DNA of 15,442 nt, taken from NCBI GenBank assembly GCA_015501055.1, contig JADNYV010000796.1, positions 1 through 15,442 on the forward strand, read 5' to 3'. This DNA is from Mucidula mucida. Its lineage: Eukaryota > Basidiomycota > Agaricomycetes > Agaricales > Physalacriaceae. The notes beneath the pieces were generated by a model. It made no database searches. It was not told where the DNA came from and worked only from the letters and a program-made list of their open reading frames with translations. This document shows, in pieces, positions 1-8,823 of the stretch. Position numbers and translations under genes: made by a program. How positions within the stretch are numbered: the first letter of the stretch is position 1; the number at the start of each line of letters is the position of its first letter.

Positions 1-453
1 TTAGAGTGATTAGATACATATAATCCTCACAAGGCACTCGAGAGCTATTCGATGCCTCCAACCCATCCTACGCGCAACGTCGGCGGCTCCGCTGAAGAGT
101 AAAGCTCCCAGTGGCGTACTTATCTGGAACAACGCTAGCGGAGATCAAGTAAGGACGACAATATTTGACAGTTCTTGCTATTGGCGAAGCGCATACTATA
201 GAGCGCGCAGACAGGCGGGCATACGTAATACAAGAAGGACAGGGAGCCGTATTTTGCTGAATTCGCTTACGCGGCGGTGGTCGCGGCAGCATTCGCCGGT
301 TCGATGAGGAGACTCGGGGCAGTGCAGCGATCATATAACTTCAGGTTTAATCAAATTAGTCTGTATGCCACTGCGTGTAAGAGTCTACATTTTTCTATGA
401 ATCATCAACACCAATCAGGGTAACTACTGCAATGTGAATGCATATTTCCTGTA
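1..453. other. No confident gene; one weak minus-strand ORF
   Basis: No gene is recognised here. A minus-strand open frame of 88 codons (68-334) has a plausible mixed codon usage and an Arg-rich start and end, but no domain I know and no splice-supported extension. It could be a small protein, part of a gene running off the left edge, or chance. I would not annotate it as a gene without transcript evidence. Confidence 0.3.
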
Positions 454-2061
454 CTACCAAAGAGTCGCCCGAGTACCCTGCTCTCGCAGATTTGCCATAC
501 AGTCAAGCACGTCACCTCGAAGGTCACGTCCATTCCGCATGCCCAGGACGACAGAGGATATAGTTTTCATCCCTGTACCTCCTTGTCCACAGCGCGAGGT
601 GAGCATCGGGATAAGAGCGTCTGCTGGTCGACGGTCTTCCGCCCACACCAGTTCCAATGACATAAGTGCTGGCAGGAGCTTGCCCTCAGCCATCTCCTGA
701 AAAAGTTGTTTACTGGATAGCGGCGGTCCCGACTCGGCTTCAATGATGCGCAACGCTCGCAGGCCCTGCATCCTATGCAGTGCGGCAATCAGATTGCGCG
801 CCAACCAGTCGCCAGCGTCTTGAATGTCATCAACATAACGACCCCGCATAATGACAGTAAACGTCTGTAAACTGTCGCAGGAGGAAGTCAATTCGGAAAG
901 AGCGCGAAATGGTTCGATCCAGTCTGCCAGTTCGACGTCTTCAAGTTCCGTGTTTGGGGAGACGTCAGTGTAAAGTTTTCGAGGGTGGGGATGGAAATGG
1001 TTTGGAAGAAAGAGAGCAGAGAATCCGTCCAAGCCACATTAAGTACAAGGGTAGATAGGCGTAGACTGAACGCCGTGGATCCTGTGGGTGGCCGCTCAAT
1101 TTTGTAAAGGCGCGGCTTGAGGACGAGTGTTCTTGAATTGCCATCATCGAGCTCATTGTCTGAACGAAGATGATCTCTCAGACTGTACAGGCCGCTCTCA
1201 GCACAAATCTCGCGCAGTTGGCGCCAGGGCAGTGCACGAACGTAAGGATGAAACCATACAGTGTTCGTGGGATCCGGAATTGTAACACTGGTCAATAAAG
1301 CTGAACGAGCAAACAAGTCGGCTTCGAGGTAGTTCGCGGGCCCGCTATTCACCAATGTGAGAGACTCTAAGGCAAGGGGCCCCGGGGTAGTTATGATCAA
1401 GCGATTGACATCCTCTTGATTCATACACAGCTCCGCGAGCTTCCATTGAGTGCAATTCCGGTAGATGGCTGAAACGAGTATGTCTTCTCGTATGGAAGAT
1501 CATTATCATCGCGATCCCAGATGCTGGGCCGCTCGTCGTGAGGAATTTCGACCTTGACGGAAATCGGGATGTTTCCGCATCGTTCAAGGAAGTGCTTGTA
1601 CAAATCGAGGCCACCCGAATATGGCGCAATGTGGATGTGTGTCCATAGCGAGGGCGTAGAGAGCGCCATGTCACGCCATTTGGAGCAGACGAGGCTGATG
1701 GAGAGCGGTGTCTTATATTCGCTGCGCTGGAACGACGTGCACGCAGATGCGAAGATAATCCCGAGAACTTCGATTGGTAGTCGACGGATGGGAGAGGGAC
1801 GTATATATTGGCTGCTTTGTTGGATGTACGTGTCGAGATGCGCGGGTGCGCTTTCAGCACGTCAAGCATCGACTCGACGCGCTCGATTTCCTGAATTAGA
1901 CCTTCCAATTCGGCATGTCGGTTTCCCAAGGTGTTCTTTATGCAAACGACCTCGGATTGTGTTGGGTTTTGATACCCTCCCGCAAAATCTTTTTGGAAAG
2001 ACAGTTGGTACGAGGTCAGAATTGACGCATGACATTTTGGACACAATTCAACAGAGGCCAT
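454..2061 (-). pseudogene. F-box protein gene with three single-base frame breaks
   Basis: F-box proteins are substrate adaptors of SCF ubiquitin ligases; the F-box binds Skp1. Reading the minus strand from ATG at 2061, the protein opens with a CPKC motif and a coiled-coil-like stretch (LGNRHAELEGLIQEIERV). In the next frame comes the F-box: RRLPIEVLGIIFASAC, then ISLVCSKWRDMALSTPSLW, the usual agaric form. A leucine-rich-repeat-like C-terminal half follows to the stop at 454. The frame changes three times: near 1838-1847, 1481-1490 and 955-962. At each point one missing base explains the shift, and homologous-looking sequence resumes at once. No GT-AG intron fits these places. With three bases restored the gene would encode about 536 residues, a usual size for the family. 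The nearby ATG at 2061 is preferred because the frame upstream begins only with TTG. It is either a young pseudogene or a victim of assembly indels. Confidence 0.75.
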
Positions 2062-2632
2062 TGCCTTCAAACTATGTCAGAAACCAAGAAGCACGATAAT
2101 AGAAATGGCGTACGAGAATTAATTAATAAATGGTGACAAGCCAGACTCTTTAGTACCCGATGGGTGGCTGCAGGTTTACATCAGTTGAGAGCGTGTACTG
2201 TAGCAGATGCTCATGAACGCACTGGGTAGGATTTCCAATCCAAACGTTTTGGAGCACCGTGACCTTTTGTATAACGCAGGGGGCTCACAACAGCAGGCGG
2301 GAACGCTGATGGTTGTGGTGGGAAGGAAGTTGATGACGGTACCGTGATCATTGATCAGTGCACCTTCTGAATTTAACCCAAGCAAACTTTCTGGAGCCTT
2401 CTCGTAGTCCAGGGCGTATTCCTCTTTTCCCTCTTGTTCGCCATGTAGAAGAAATGCATTGATTTCCCAAGCATTTCAGAGAAAAAGTCTGTTTATGCAA
2501 TAGCCAACTTTCATATTCTGCCCGCAGACCTGCACCAATTCCAATCTGACGGCTGAAGTTGGCGATTGTTTATGTGCATTGCACAACGCTGAACATTGTC
2601 AGTGAACACAACCGTCGTATTTGAAGCTTGCT
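2062..2632. other. Intergenic, upstream of the F-box gene
   Basis: I see no gene, repeat or RNA here. A 69-codon minus-strand frame (2176-2385) has no recognisable features and is treated as chance. The stretch separates the start of the F-box gene from the 3' end of the tRNA, so promoter elements of the F-box gene would lie here, but I cannot point to a convincing one. Confidence 0.4.
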
Positions 2633-2637
2633 AAAAA
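2633..2637 (-). terminator. RNA polymerase III terminator of tRNA-Tyr
   Basis: On the minus strand a run of five T residues lies 27 bases past the tRNA discriminator base. A T-run of this length is the standard Pol III stop signal. It is the first such run downstream of the gene. Confidence 0.6.
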
Positions 2638-2663
2638 GCACCAGAGGCGAGGTACCTGGAAAT

Positions 2664-2748
2664 TCCGACCTGCCTGGTTCGAACAGGCGACATCAAGATG
2701 ATAGGTAACCATTACAGTCTTGCGCTCTTCCAACTGAGCTAAGGTCGG
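2664..2748 (-). tRNA. tRNA-Tyr (anticodon GUA) with a 12-base intron
   Basis: A complete cloverleaf is visible on the minus strand. The acceptor stem CCGACCT (2748-2742) pairs with AGGTCGG (2671-2665), with discriminator A at 2664. The A box reads TTAGCTCAGTTGG. The anticodon stem CAAGA pairs with TCTTG (2698-2694), and the GTA anticodon is at 2715-2713. The T arm is GCCTG, loop TTCGAAC, CAGGC. After A37 there is a 12-base insertion (2711-2700), exactly at the 37/38 position where eukaryotic nuclear tRNA-Tyr genes carry an intron. Removing it leaves 73 bases. CCA is not encoded, as expected for a nuclear gene. It decodes UAU and UAC. Confidence 0.97.
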
Positions 2749-2903
2749 ATGGAAGGTTGTCGTGAAGCGTTGCCCCGAGGGCTTAGTCACTCTTACCACG
2801 GCCCGGAGCCCTGTACACGTGGGCGAGATCAAGAAATTTCGCAAATTTGCAATGAAATCATCTTGCGCTTTCCCTCCGTGATTACAATCGTCCCTCCCTG
2901 CAA
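2749..2903. promoter_or_regulatory. 155-bp divergent region between tRNA-Tyr and SRP40
   Basis: This short gap lies between the 5' end of the minus-strand tRNA-Tyr and the ATG of the plus-strand SRP40 gene. It must hold the whole Pol II promoter of SRP40, unless that extends into the tRNA, as well as the 5' flank of the Pol III gene. I see no clear TATA box. The role is inferred from position only. Confidence 0.5.
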
Positions 2904-4916
2904 ATGGACCCCCATCTCGCGAGTAAGTCAAGCGAAACCTGCAAACGTCGGATCTGACGTTTTTGATTAGAGACATACACGTTAATCCACGCGTTTCTGC
3001 ACAAGCATTCGCATAGCAAAGCGGCTGATGCGTTGAAGAAGGCTGTTAGGGAGCAAATTGTGCTGAAGGATGGTATAAAAGCTGAGGGTCCGGGCTTGGA
3101 GGATATTATCAAGCAATGGGGGACGAAAGCGAGGTACGCCTTTTGGTAGACGGGTTGCCCATGTTAACTCATTCACTCCTTAGCTCGGATTCAGATGATT
3201 GTATGTTCTCGCTCCAGTTTTGACGGAGATACTCTTACATATTCCTTCGTCGTCCAGCCTCATCGTCGAGCGACTCTGATTGTTAGTCCATTCCCTCCTT
3301 TACGTGTTCTCGCCAACTTGATGTCTTTCGCATTTAGCATCGGATGACACTTCTTCCGACGAGGATTCGGACGACTCTTCCTCTGATAGTGACGCTCCCA
3401 AATCTAAGAAGAAAACTGCCGCCAAACCGTCTCCTTCTGCAACCACCGCAGCCGCCTCCACAAAATCGAAAGACGTGAAAGCCAAGAAACTCGTCCAACC
3501 CCCATCTAGCTCCGACTCTGACTCCGACTCTGATTCGTCCGGTAATGCTTGTCCTCGTTTCTGTCGCGCGTCATTAATATTCTTCAGACTCGTCATCCAC
3601 GGACACACCAAAGACTGTTGCAAAGCCCAAGAAAGGTGATACTATTTGTTCAAATCGCGACAGGTTTGTTGACGCGTAGTTCAGGGAAAATGGCCTCATC
3701 GTCGTCCTCTTCGGATTCAGATTCGGATTCCGAGAGCGGTAGGACACAGTCTTGCCATCGCGTTATCGCGCTGAACTCTTTTCACAGGAGAAGAAAAGTC
3801 GAAGCCCAAGAAAGGTGATACCCCTGCTTCCAAGACGCGTGAGTCTGGGGAAAAGGCTTCTTCCTCTTCATCCTCATCGTCGTCTTCGGAATCTGAGAGC
3901 GGTAGGACTAACTAATCTTGCCATGGGTTCCCGAGCTGAACTCTTTCCACAGAAGAAGAGGAAAAGTCAAAGCCGGAAGTCAAAAAGCAGACAAGTCCGA
4001 AGCCCAAAGCCAAGAAGGAGACGAGTCCGGAATCTAGTGGTATGTCCGCATCGATTGTGTCTTTGATCTTCATTAAGTCTTTGACAGACGATTCCTCAGA
4101 TGACTCTTCGGATTCCGAGTCAGGTTCGTACAGTACTGCTGTATTAGTTCTCACTCTAATTCATTTTTAGAAGCCAGCAGCAAGAAAGTGCCTTCCAAAC
4201 GTAGTTCAAGCAAGACGTTATCATCCGGTTCTTCGAGCTCAAGTGATGGTAAATCTTGTTCCATGTGTTTAATCGTCATCACGTTTTAATCGCTTTCATC
4301 TCTCCTCAGACAGCTCAGACGAAGAAGATACGGTACCTGTGAAGAAAGCCACAGCAGCAGCCGCAAAATCAAAAACTACCAAGGCCGCCTCGTCCTCCTC
4401 AGACAGCTCCTCGTCCGATTCATCCTCAGACGCGTCATCCGTTCCTGCAGCCAAGGTCACCAAAAAGCGGCGCACGTCCGAAAGCGGGGCGGCAGTCGTA
4501 ACGGCCAAGGCAGACGTTGAGGTTCCCCAATCGGCGGTCGACCAACAACCTGGCCAGAAACGATCGGGCAGGAAGACGAACACGCCGTTCCAGAGGATAA
4601 AAGTGGACCAGGTGCCCACGGAGCTGATAAAGGACAATCGATATGAGAGCAAGGTGATTTTTTTTTGCCTTTTTGCCTTTGTTTCATGTGCTTGAGGATG
4701 CGAGTATAGACGGGACCGAAAAATGATTATGGCGCGCGCGCACATGCTGATCTTATTGTGACGCGGGGCGCTGGGTTCAGGAAGGAGAAGAACAAGAAGA
4801 AGAGGGGGAGTTATCGTGGGGGTGATATAACCGTGAGTTTTTTTGCTTTTGATACTGTTGAGCTTGGCGCTGATTGTTCTGTGTAGATGGAGAGTCACAG
4901 TTTCAAGTTTGAGTAG
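2904..4916 (+). CDS. SRP40/Nopp140-family nucleolar phosphoprotein, 14 exons
   Basis: Nopp140/SRP40 proteins are nucleolar chaperones of snoRNPs, heavily phosphorylated by CK2-type kinases. Exons: 2904-2922, 2971-3133, 3184-3200, 3258-3281, 3338-3541, 3588-3635, 3685-3738, 3788-3901, 3953-4039, 4088-4123, 4171-4248, 4310-4653, 4710-4832, 4887-4916. The total of 1,341 bases gives 446 residues. All 13 introns are GT-AG, 46-61 bases. Residues 1-61 form the LisH-like N-terminal domain (TLIHAFLHKHSHSKAADALK). Residues 62 to about 370 alternate Ser/Asp clusters with Lys/Pro/Ala-rich basic stretches. Residues 372-446 are the conserved SRP40 C-terminal domain (NTPFQRIKVDQVP, DLIVTRGAGFRKEKNKKKRG, MESHSFKFE). 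The first ATG was chosen because it splices in frame into the conserved domain across a good GTAAGT donor. The introns bounding exons 4-11 are all phase 1. Small exons 3, 4 and 10 are the least certain. Confidence 0.92.
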
Positions 4917-5604
4917 AATTCTGTAGAGCAAAGGTCGTCCGTTTGTTATCGTAAAGTCAGAGGGCCTCCCTCGTAGTCGCGGCCTGCAATGAATTGTGTT
5001 CGGGATTCTGCTCGACGTTTGCGACCGCTTGCGACGGGAGTGCGTACATTTGAACATTTTCTGATACTGATCCATGTCGGTATTGCTGAGCCTATTTCCT
5101 GACGACTTACCGGTCATACTCGACATAACGAAAGATCATGAGGAGACTAAATTGCCGCAAAGACCTTTCAAACTTATCTCCTCAGATTGCCTCGTCATTC
5201 GAAGGCAAGAAAGCTATGCCAAAGGCTTTATGCTCCCCCGATAATATTACAATACTGACTGGCATATCGGATTAGAACAAACTTATTCCTCTTGCTACCT
5301 CAAAAACGGGGTAAGCATCACCTCGATCCGACCTTCCATTTTGGGAAGGTCGCGAGTTCGAGGCTGACGGGTGTCAGGGTTTATTTCCTATGTATCTTCT
5401 GTTCTAAGTGAGTTGAAGGCAGAATAACATGCATTATATTTTTATGTACCACCTGAACTATAGAAAGTATGACTTGGAGGAGAGGAAGCCATGCACTGTA
5501 TGAAGAACCATCCTCTCTCTACATTTCAATCACCCATCCTAATTAGGAAGGTCGTGAACATCCTCGATGTCACTTAACAAGTACTTCTTGCACATAATGC
5601 TAGA
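4917..5604. other. Intergenic 3' of SRP40; shift to AT-rich DNA
   Basis: This stretch should contain the 3' UTR and poly(A) site of SRP40, though I see no canonical AATAAA. Minus-strand frames over 4296-5126 are antisense shadows of the SRP40 exons. A structured segment at 5329-5377 is listed separately. From about 5,380 rightward the base composition becomes clearly more AT-rich, marking entry into the mobile-element region. No gene is seen. Confidence 0.45.
5329..5377 (+). other. Two adjacent perfect hairpins with a tRNA-like B-box core
   Basis: CGACCTTCC (5329-5337) and GGAAGGTCG (5344-5352) form a perfect 9-bp stem with a 6-base loop. GAGTTCGAGGC (5354-5364), resembling a Pol III B box, follows directly. 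CTGAC (5364-5368) and GTCAG (5373-5377) then form a second 5-bp stem. I could not fold the region into a cloverleaf, so this is not called a tRNA. It may be a decayed tRNA or tRNA-derived SINE head, or chance. Confidence 0.3.
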
Positions 5605-7136
5605 TTATGCTTCCAAACCAGGTTGATCCACCTCATTCTCTGGCTTTCCTGACTTGTCATCCTTGTTCATGTAGTTGTTGAACAGTTCAATCTCCAGCCT
5701 TTTGCAGTGCTTCACACATTTATGTGATGCAACATACTTTTCCAACTCCTGCTCACCAAAGTCACCAAGACCTGTAGATCTACGTTGTAGGATTAGTGAC
5801 TGGTATTGCATGGGAAATCACAGATAGAGACACACTAATTGAAAGAGTGAGTCATGATATTAAATAGGATGTTCTTGCCACAGTATTCCAATGCTATGTT
5901 TTGGCTTGATCAGTACATGGGCAAGAACAGTACACACTAGCACGTACTCTGAATATCTGCAAGAATAATAGATGCTGCGGAGTAGTGGTAGGCAAAGTGC
6001 GTAAACACTGTGATGATATTACCAAGCTTGTTGTTGACCCAGCTAGGATGATCATTTGTGCCACTCCACTTCTGAACTTGCTTGGAGTGTCGCTTCTCAA
6101 AGAGCCAAGGAATCAAGTAGAAGGACTGTCCTGTAAGCTCAACAGTCCTATGGCAGATTGTGTCTTTAGTGATTCCAGAGGCAAGAGAGGCAGCACTCTT
6201 GGTATCAACAACTTCATAACTAATGAAGTACTCCACAACCATAAGTTGTACGAAGTTATTAGTACTTCAGAGTTATATTTGTAAATGATAACATACCTGC
6301 ATCCACATTCATGCTTAACTCATGTGCACGCTCCTTAAATTATTTCAGAAAGTACTTGGTAATCACTAATTGTTGGGCTTTGTTTCCAAGTTCACATTTG
6401 TTTGCAGCTAGACTGACAAGCCCAGGTCCAGCTCCAATATTATTGAATCACTTTGCTACTCATTAAGTGTTAGCATAGGAGATGCTAAAGACTGGGTGTT
6501 ATCAACCTCCGGCCAAACCGCCTTTGCACATCTTATATATTGCAGCTGACTGTACCACAAATCACTTTGATAGGCAATCCTACTGATCCAGATGGAATAT
6601 GAGTCACTATTGCCTAGTTAGAGAAGTAAACTGAGCATAGAACAGAGACACATACTGTGAAGTTGCTGAATAGACTTAGAAGTCAACAACATGTTGGCAA
6701 GTCTTTACTATCATCATTCTTTGTATGCTTATTCTGAACTTTTTGGGGCAGAATCTTGCGTAAAACTTGACAACTAGTTAAATTTTTGAACTAAGAAGTG
6801 TATTAGCCAAGAAGAAGACAAAGAACAGACTTCAGACATACAATTGTGACATGAACAATCATCTCCTGATATACAACGGGACTTTTGAGATTAAGCTGAC
6901 TAAGTTGATTTTTCCTATCTGAAGGATTCAGACAAGTAGTATTTTCATTGCGAAATTGCTTGATCATCTAATGTGTTAGGAGCAGGATTAATGCCTCTCA
7001 TGAATAGGAAATCAATGTAGTCCCTGTAAGTGGTTAGAATGTGACAGTACTAGGTGTATAATATGAGAATACATACAGTATGAGACTTTTGGCGCAGTTG
7101 CATATCCATTTGAGATTAAATGAATGAAGAGCATGA

Positions 7137-7707
7137 CACTGGGCGAAGGCCTCGGAGTTTTCGGTGAAAACCCCGGTTAAAGAACCTCAAGAGTTTTAAA
7201 GATTTTTTTAGGTTAAAACAATTTTAAAATTATTTTAACATTCTTTAAAGTATTTCAAGCAAAAATTTGAGTAAAATTTGTCTTAAAAATATTAGTAAGA
7301 ACACTGAAAGCCAAATTAGGAAATTTTAGAGTAGTTTTAAGGTTAAAATTAGGTTAAAATTATCAGAACTTGTATTTTAACGAGTTTAATATGGTTTTTA
7401 GCGGAAAAGTCATAAAGAAATTAGAAAGAATATAGTTAAAACTTTGAGAAGATAGTTAGGAGAGATTTTATGATATATTTAGAGAGTATTAATAAATATT
7501 TATAAGGGAATTTTTGATGAGAATATTAGAAAAGAGGTTCAGAGGATTTTGACTGAAAAAATAAAATGAAAATTGTGTAAAGAATTGTAAGATGCGAAAC
7601 TAAGAGATCTTTAGAGAATTTTTGCTATTGTAAGGTAAAATTTCTTAAAAAGTATTTGAAGAGTTTTTGATGAAAATAGAACTAAAAATAAGAGTGAAAA
7701 GTAAGGT
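7137..7707 (+). repeat. Left inverted arm of the foldback element
   Basis: This arm is the inverse complement of 8251-8823 along its whole length. Apart from its GC-rich outer 50 bases, it is very AT-rich, with many TTTTAA/TTAAAA words. It has no open reading frame of note. Confidence 0.9.
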
Positions 7708-7910
7708 ACTTCTTGCATTGCCGGCGTTGACCTTGCATTGACTGCGGTACTTCTTATGTTGCCGGCATTGACCTCACATTGACGGCGATACTTCTTGCGT
7801 TGACAACGTTGACCTGCAATACTCCTTGCATTGACGGTGTTAACCCCGCATTGACTGCAGTACTCCTTGCCTGGGCCTTGTGTTGAGTATAGTGACCTTG
7901 CACTGATGAC
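7705..7910 (+). repeat. Minisatellite with a 41-bp unit
   Basis: Units begin with (G/A)GTACTTCTTGC or a close variant and contain the words TTGCCGGCGTTGACC and GCATTGAC. Units: 7705-7745, 7746-7786, 7787-7817 (shortened), 7818-7858, and a degenerate 7859-7910. The array appears to continue past the solo LTR, since AGTACTTCTTC follows at 8210. The minus-strand frame at 7754-7966 is an artefact of this repetition. Confidence 0.8.
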
Positions 7911-7915
7911 AGTAC

Positions 7916-8209
7916 TGTTGGAAGTTGATCCAACACGTACTGGCGGTGATTTCCTTTTCTAGTCATGAACTCCTATACTTACCTATATAACCATCCCAAT
8001 CGTTTCATCTCACCTCAGTTGTTTCCATCACTCGTGTGCGACTGAGGTGAGCTTATACCATTATACTCATACTACTTATACTTACAGATATTCCAGATAA
8101 GCTTACAATATCCTTTATCCTACTTTAGGTACAGTGTCGACTCAATACAGTCGTTTCCATCACTTGTGTGCGACTGAGATAAGCTTACAATATCCTTTAT
8201 CCTACTTTA
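7916..8209 (+). mobile_element. Solo LTR inserted in the minisatellite
   Basis: The 294-bp segment opens with TGTTGGA, which pairs with TCCAACA 13 bases on, a common start of Copia-type LTRs. It is flanked by AGTAC on both sides (7911-7915 and 8210-8214), and the right-hand copy continues the interrupted repeat unit. The 3' end reads CTACTTTA rather than ending in CA, so it has decayed or the true end differs. Inside, a segment is duplicated: 8099-8132 and 8181-8214 match at 33 of 34 bases, and 8016-8055 resembles 8148-8187. Copia membership is inference. Confidence 0.68.
7984..7990 (+). promoter_or_regulatory. TATA box of the solo LTR
   Basis: TATATAA lies about 70 bases into the solo LTR, in the expected U3 position. 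It supports plus-strand orientation for the LTR. Confidence 0.45.
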
Positions 8210-8250
8210 AGTACTTCTTCTATTATCGTGCTTTTGGTTTTGACATTTTC

Positions 8251-8823
8251 ACCTTACTTTTCACTCTATTTTTTAGTTCTATTTTCATCAAAAACTCTTC
8301 AAACACTTTTTAAGAAATTTTACCTTACAATGGCAAAAATTCTCTAAAGATCTCTTAGTTTCGCATTTTACAATTCTTTTTACACAATTTTCATCTTTTT
8401 TTTTCAGTCAAAATCCTCTGAACCTCTTTTCTAATATTCTCATCAAAAATTCCCTTATCAATATTTATCAATACTCTCTAAATATATCATAAAATCTCTC
8501 CTAACTATCTTCTCAAAGTTTTAACTATATTCTTTCTGATTTCTTTATGACTTTTTCTCTAAAAACCATATTAAACTCATTAAAATACAAGTTCTGATAA
8601 TTTTAACCTAATTTTAACCTTAAAACTACTCTAAAATTTCCTAATTTGGCTTTTGGTGTTCTTACTAATATTTTTAAAACAAATTTCACTCAAATCTTTG
8701 GTGGAAATACTTCAAAGAATGTTAAAATAGTTTTAAAAGTGTTTTAACCTAAAAAAATTGTTAAAACTCTTGAGGTTCTTTAACCGGGGTTTTCGCCGAA
8801 AACTTCGAGGCCTTCGCCCAGTG
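8251..8823 (-). repeat. Right inverted arm of the foldback element
   Basis: This arm is the inverse complement of 7137-7707. Several differences between the arms are transitions, for example GGTG against GGCG near the outer end, so the arms have diverged since they were last identical. Confidence 0.9.

Larger units (their letters stand above)
7137..8823. mobile_element. Foldback DNA element, CACTG ends, 3-bp TGA target duplication
   Basis: The 1,687-bp element starts CACTGGGCGAAGGCCTCG and ends with its inverse. TGA flanks it on both sides (7134-7136 and 8824-8826). The two arms are about 570 bp each and differ at a modest number of positions, mostly single substitutions. The core between them is about 540 bp of minisatellite and a solo LTR. 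There is no transposase, so it is non-autonomous. CACT-type ends plus a 3-bp target duplication are the hallmarks of the CACTA (EnSpm/CMC) superfamily; that assignment is inference, since no transposase is present. It interrupts an exon of the alpha-kinase relic. Confidence 0.88.

Noticed and set aside
454..2061. Introns to explain the frame changes in the F-box gene
   Set aside because: No GT-AG pair of suitable length lies at the three points, and conserved protein sequence continues within a few codons on both sides of each shift.
1554..2099. Plus-strand open frame of 181 codons
   Set aside because: It lies antisense to the F-box gene, whose motifs (LPIEVLGIIF, VCSKWRDMALSTPSLW) are clear on the minus strand; the plus frame has no recognisable domain.
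2599..2976. Minus-strand open frame of 125 codons
   Set aside because: It runs across the tRNA-Tyr gene and antisense to the start of SRP40, so it cannot be a real protein gene.
4296..5126. Minus-strand open frame of 276 codons
   Set aside because: It is the reverse of the Ser/Asp-rich SRP40 exons; low-complexity coding often leaves long antisense frames. Frames at 3300-3623 and 3912-4154 are rejected for the same reason.
5281..5380. A full tRNA gene
   Set aside because: The acceptor and D arms cannot be paired and the T-arm flanks do not match, so only a tRNA-like resemblance is reported.
7704..8250. CRISPR-like array in the core of the foldback element
   Set aside because: The repeats are contiguous 41-bp minisatellite units without unique spacers, in a eukaryotic genome.
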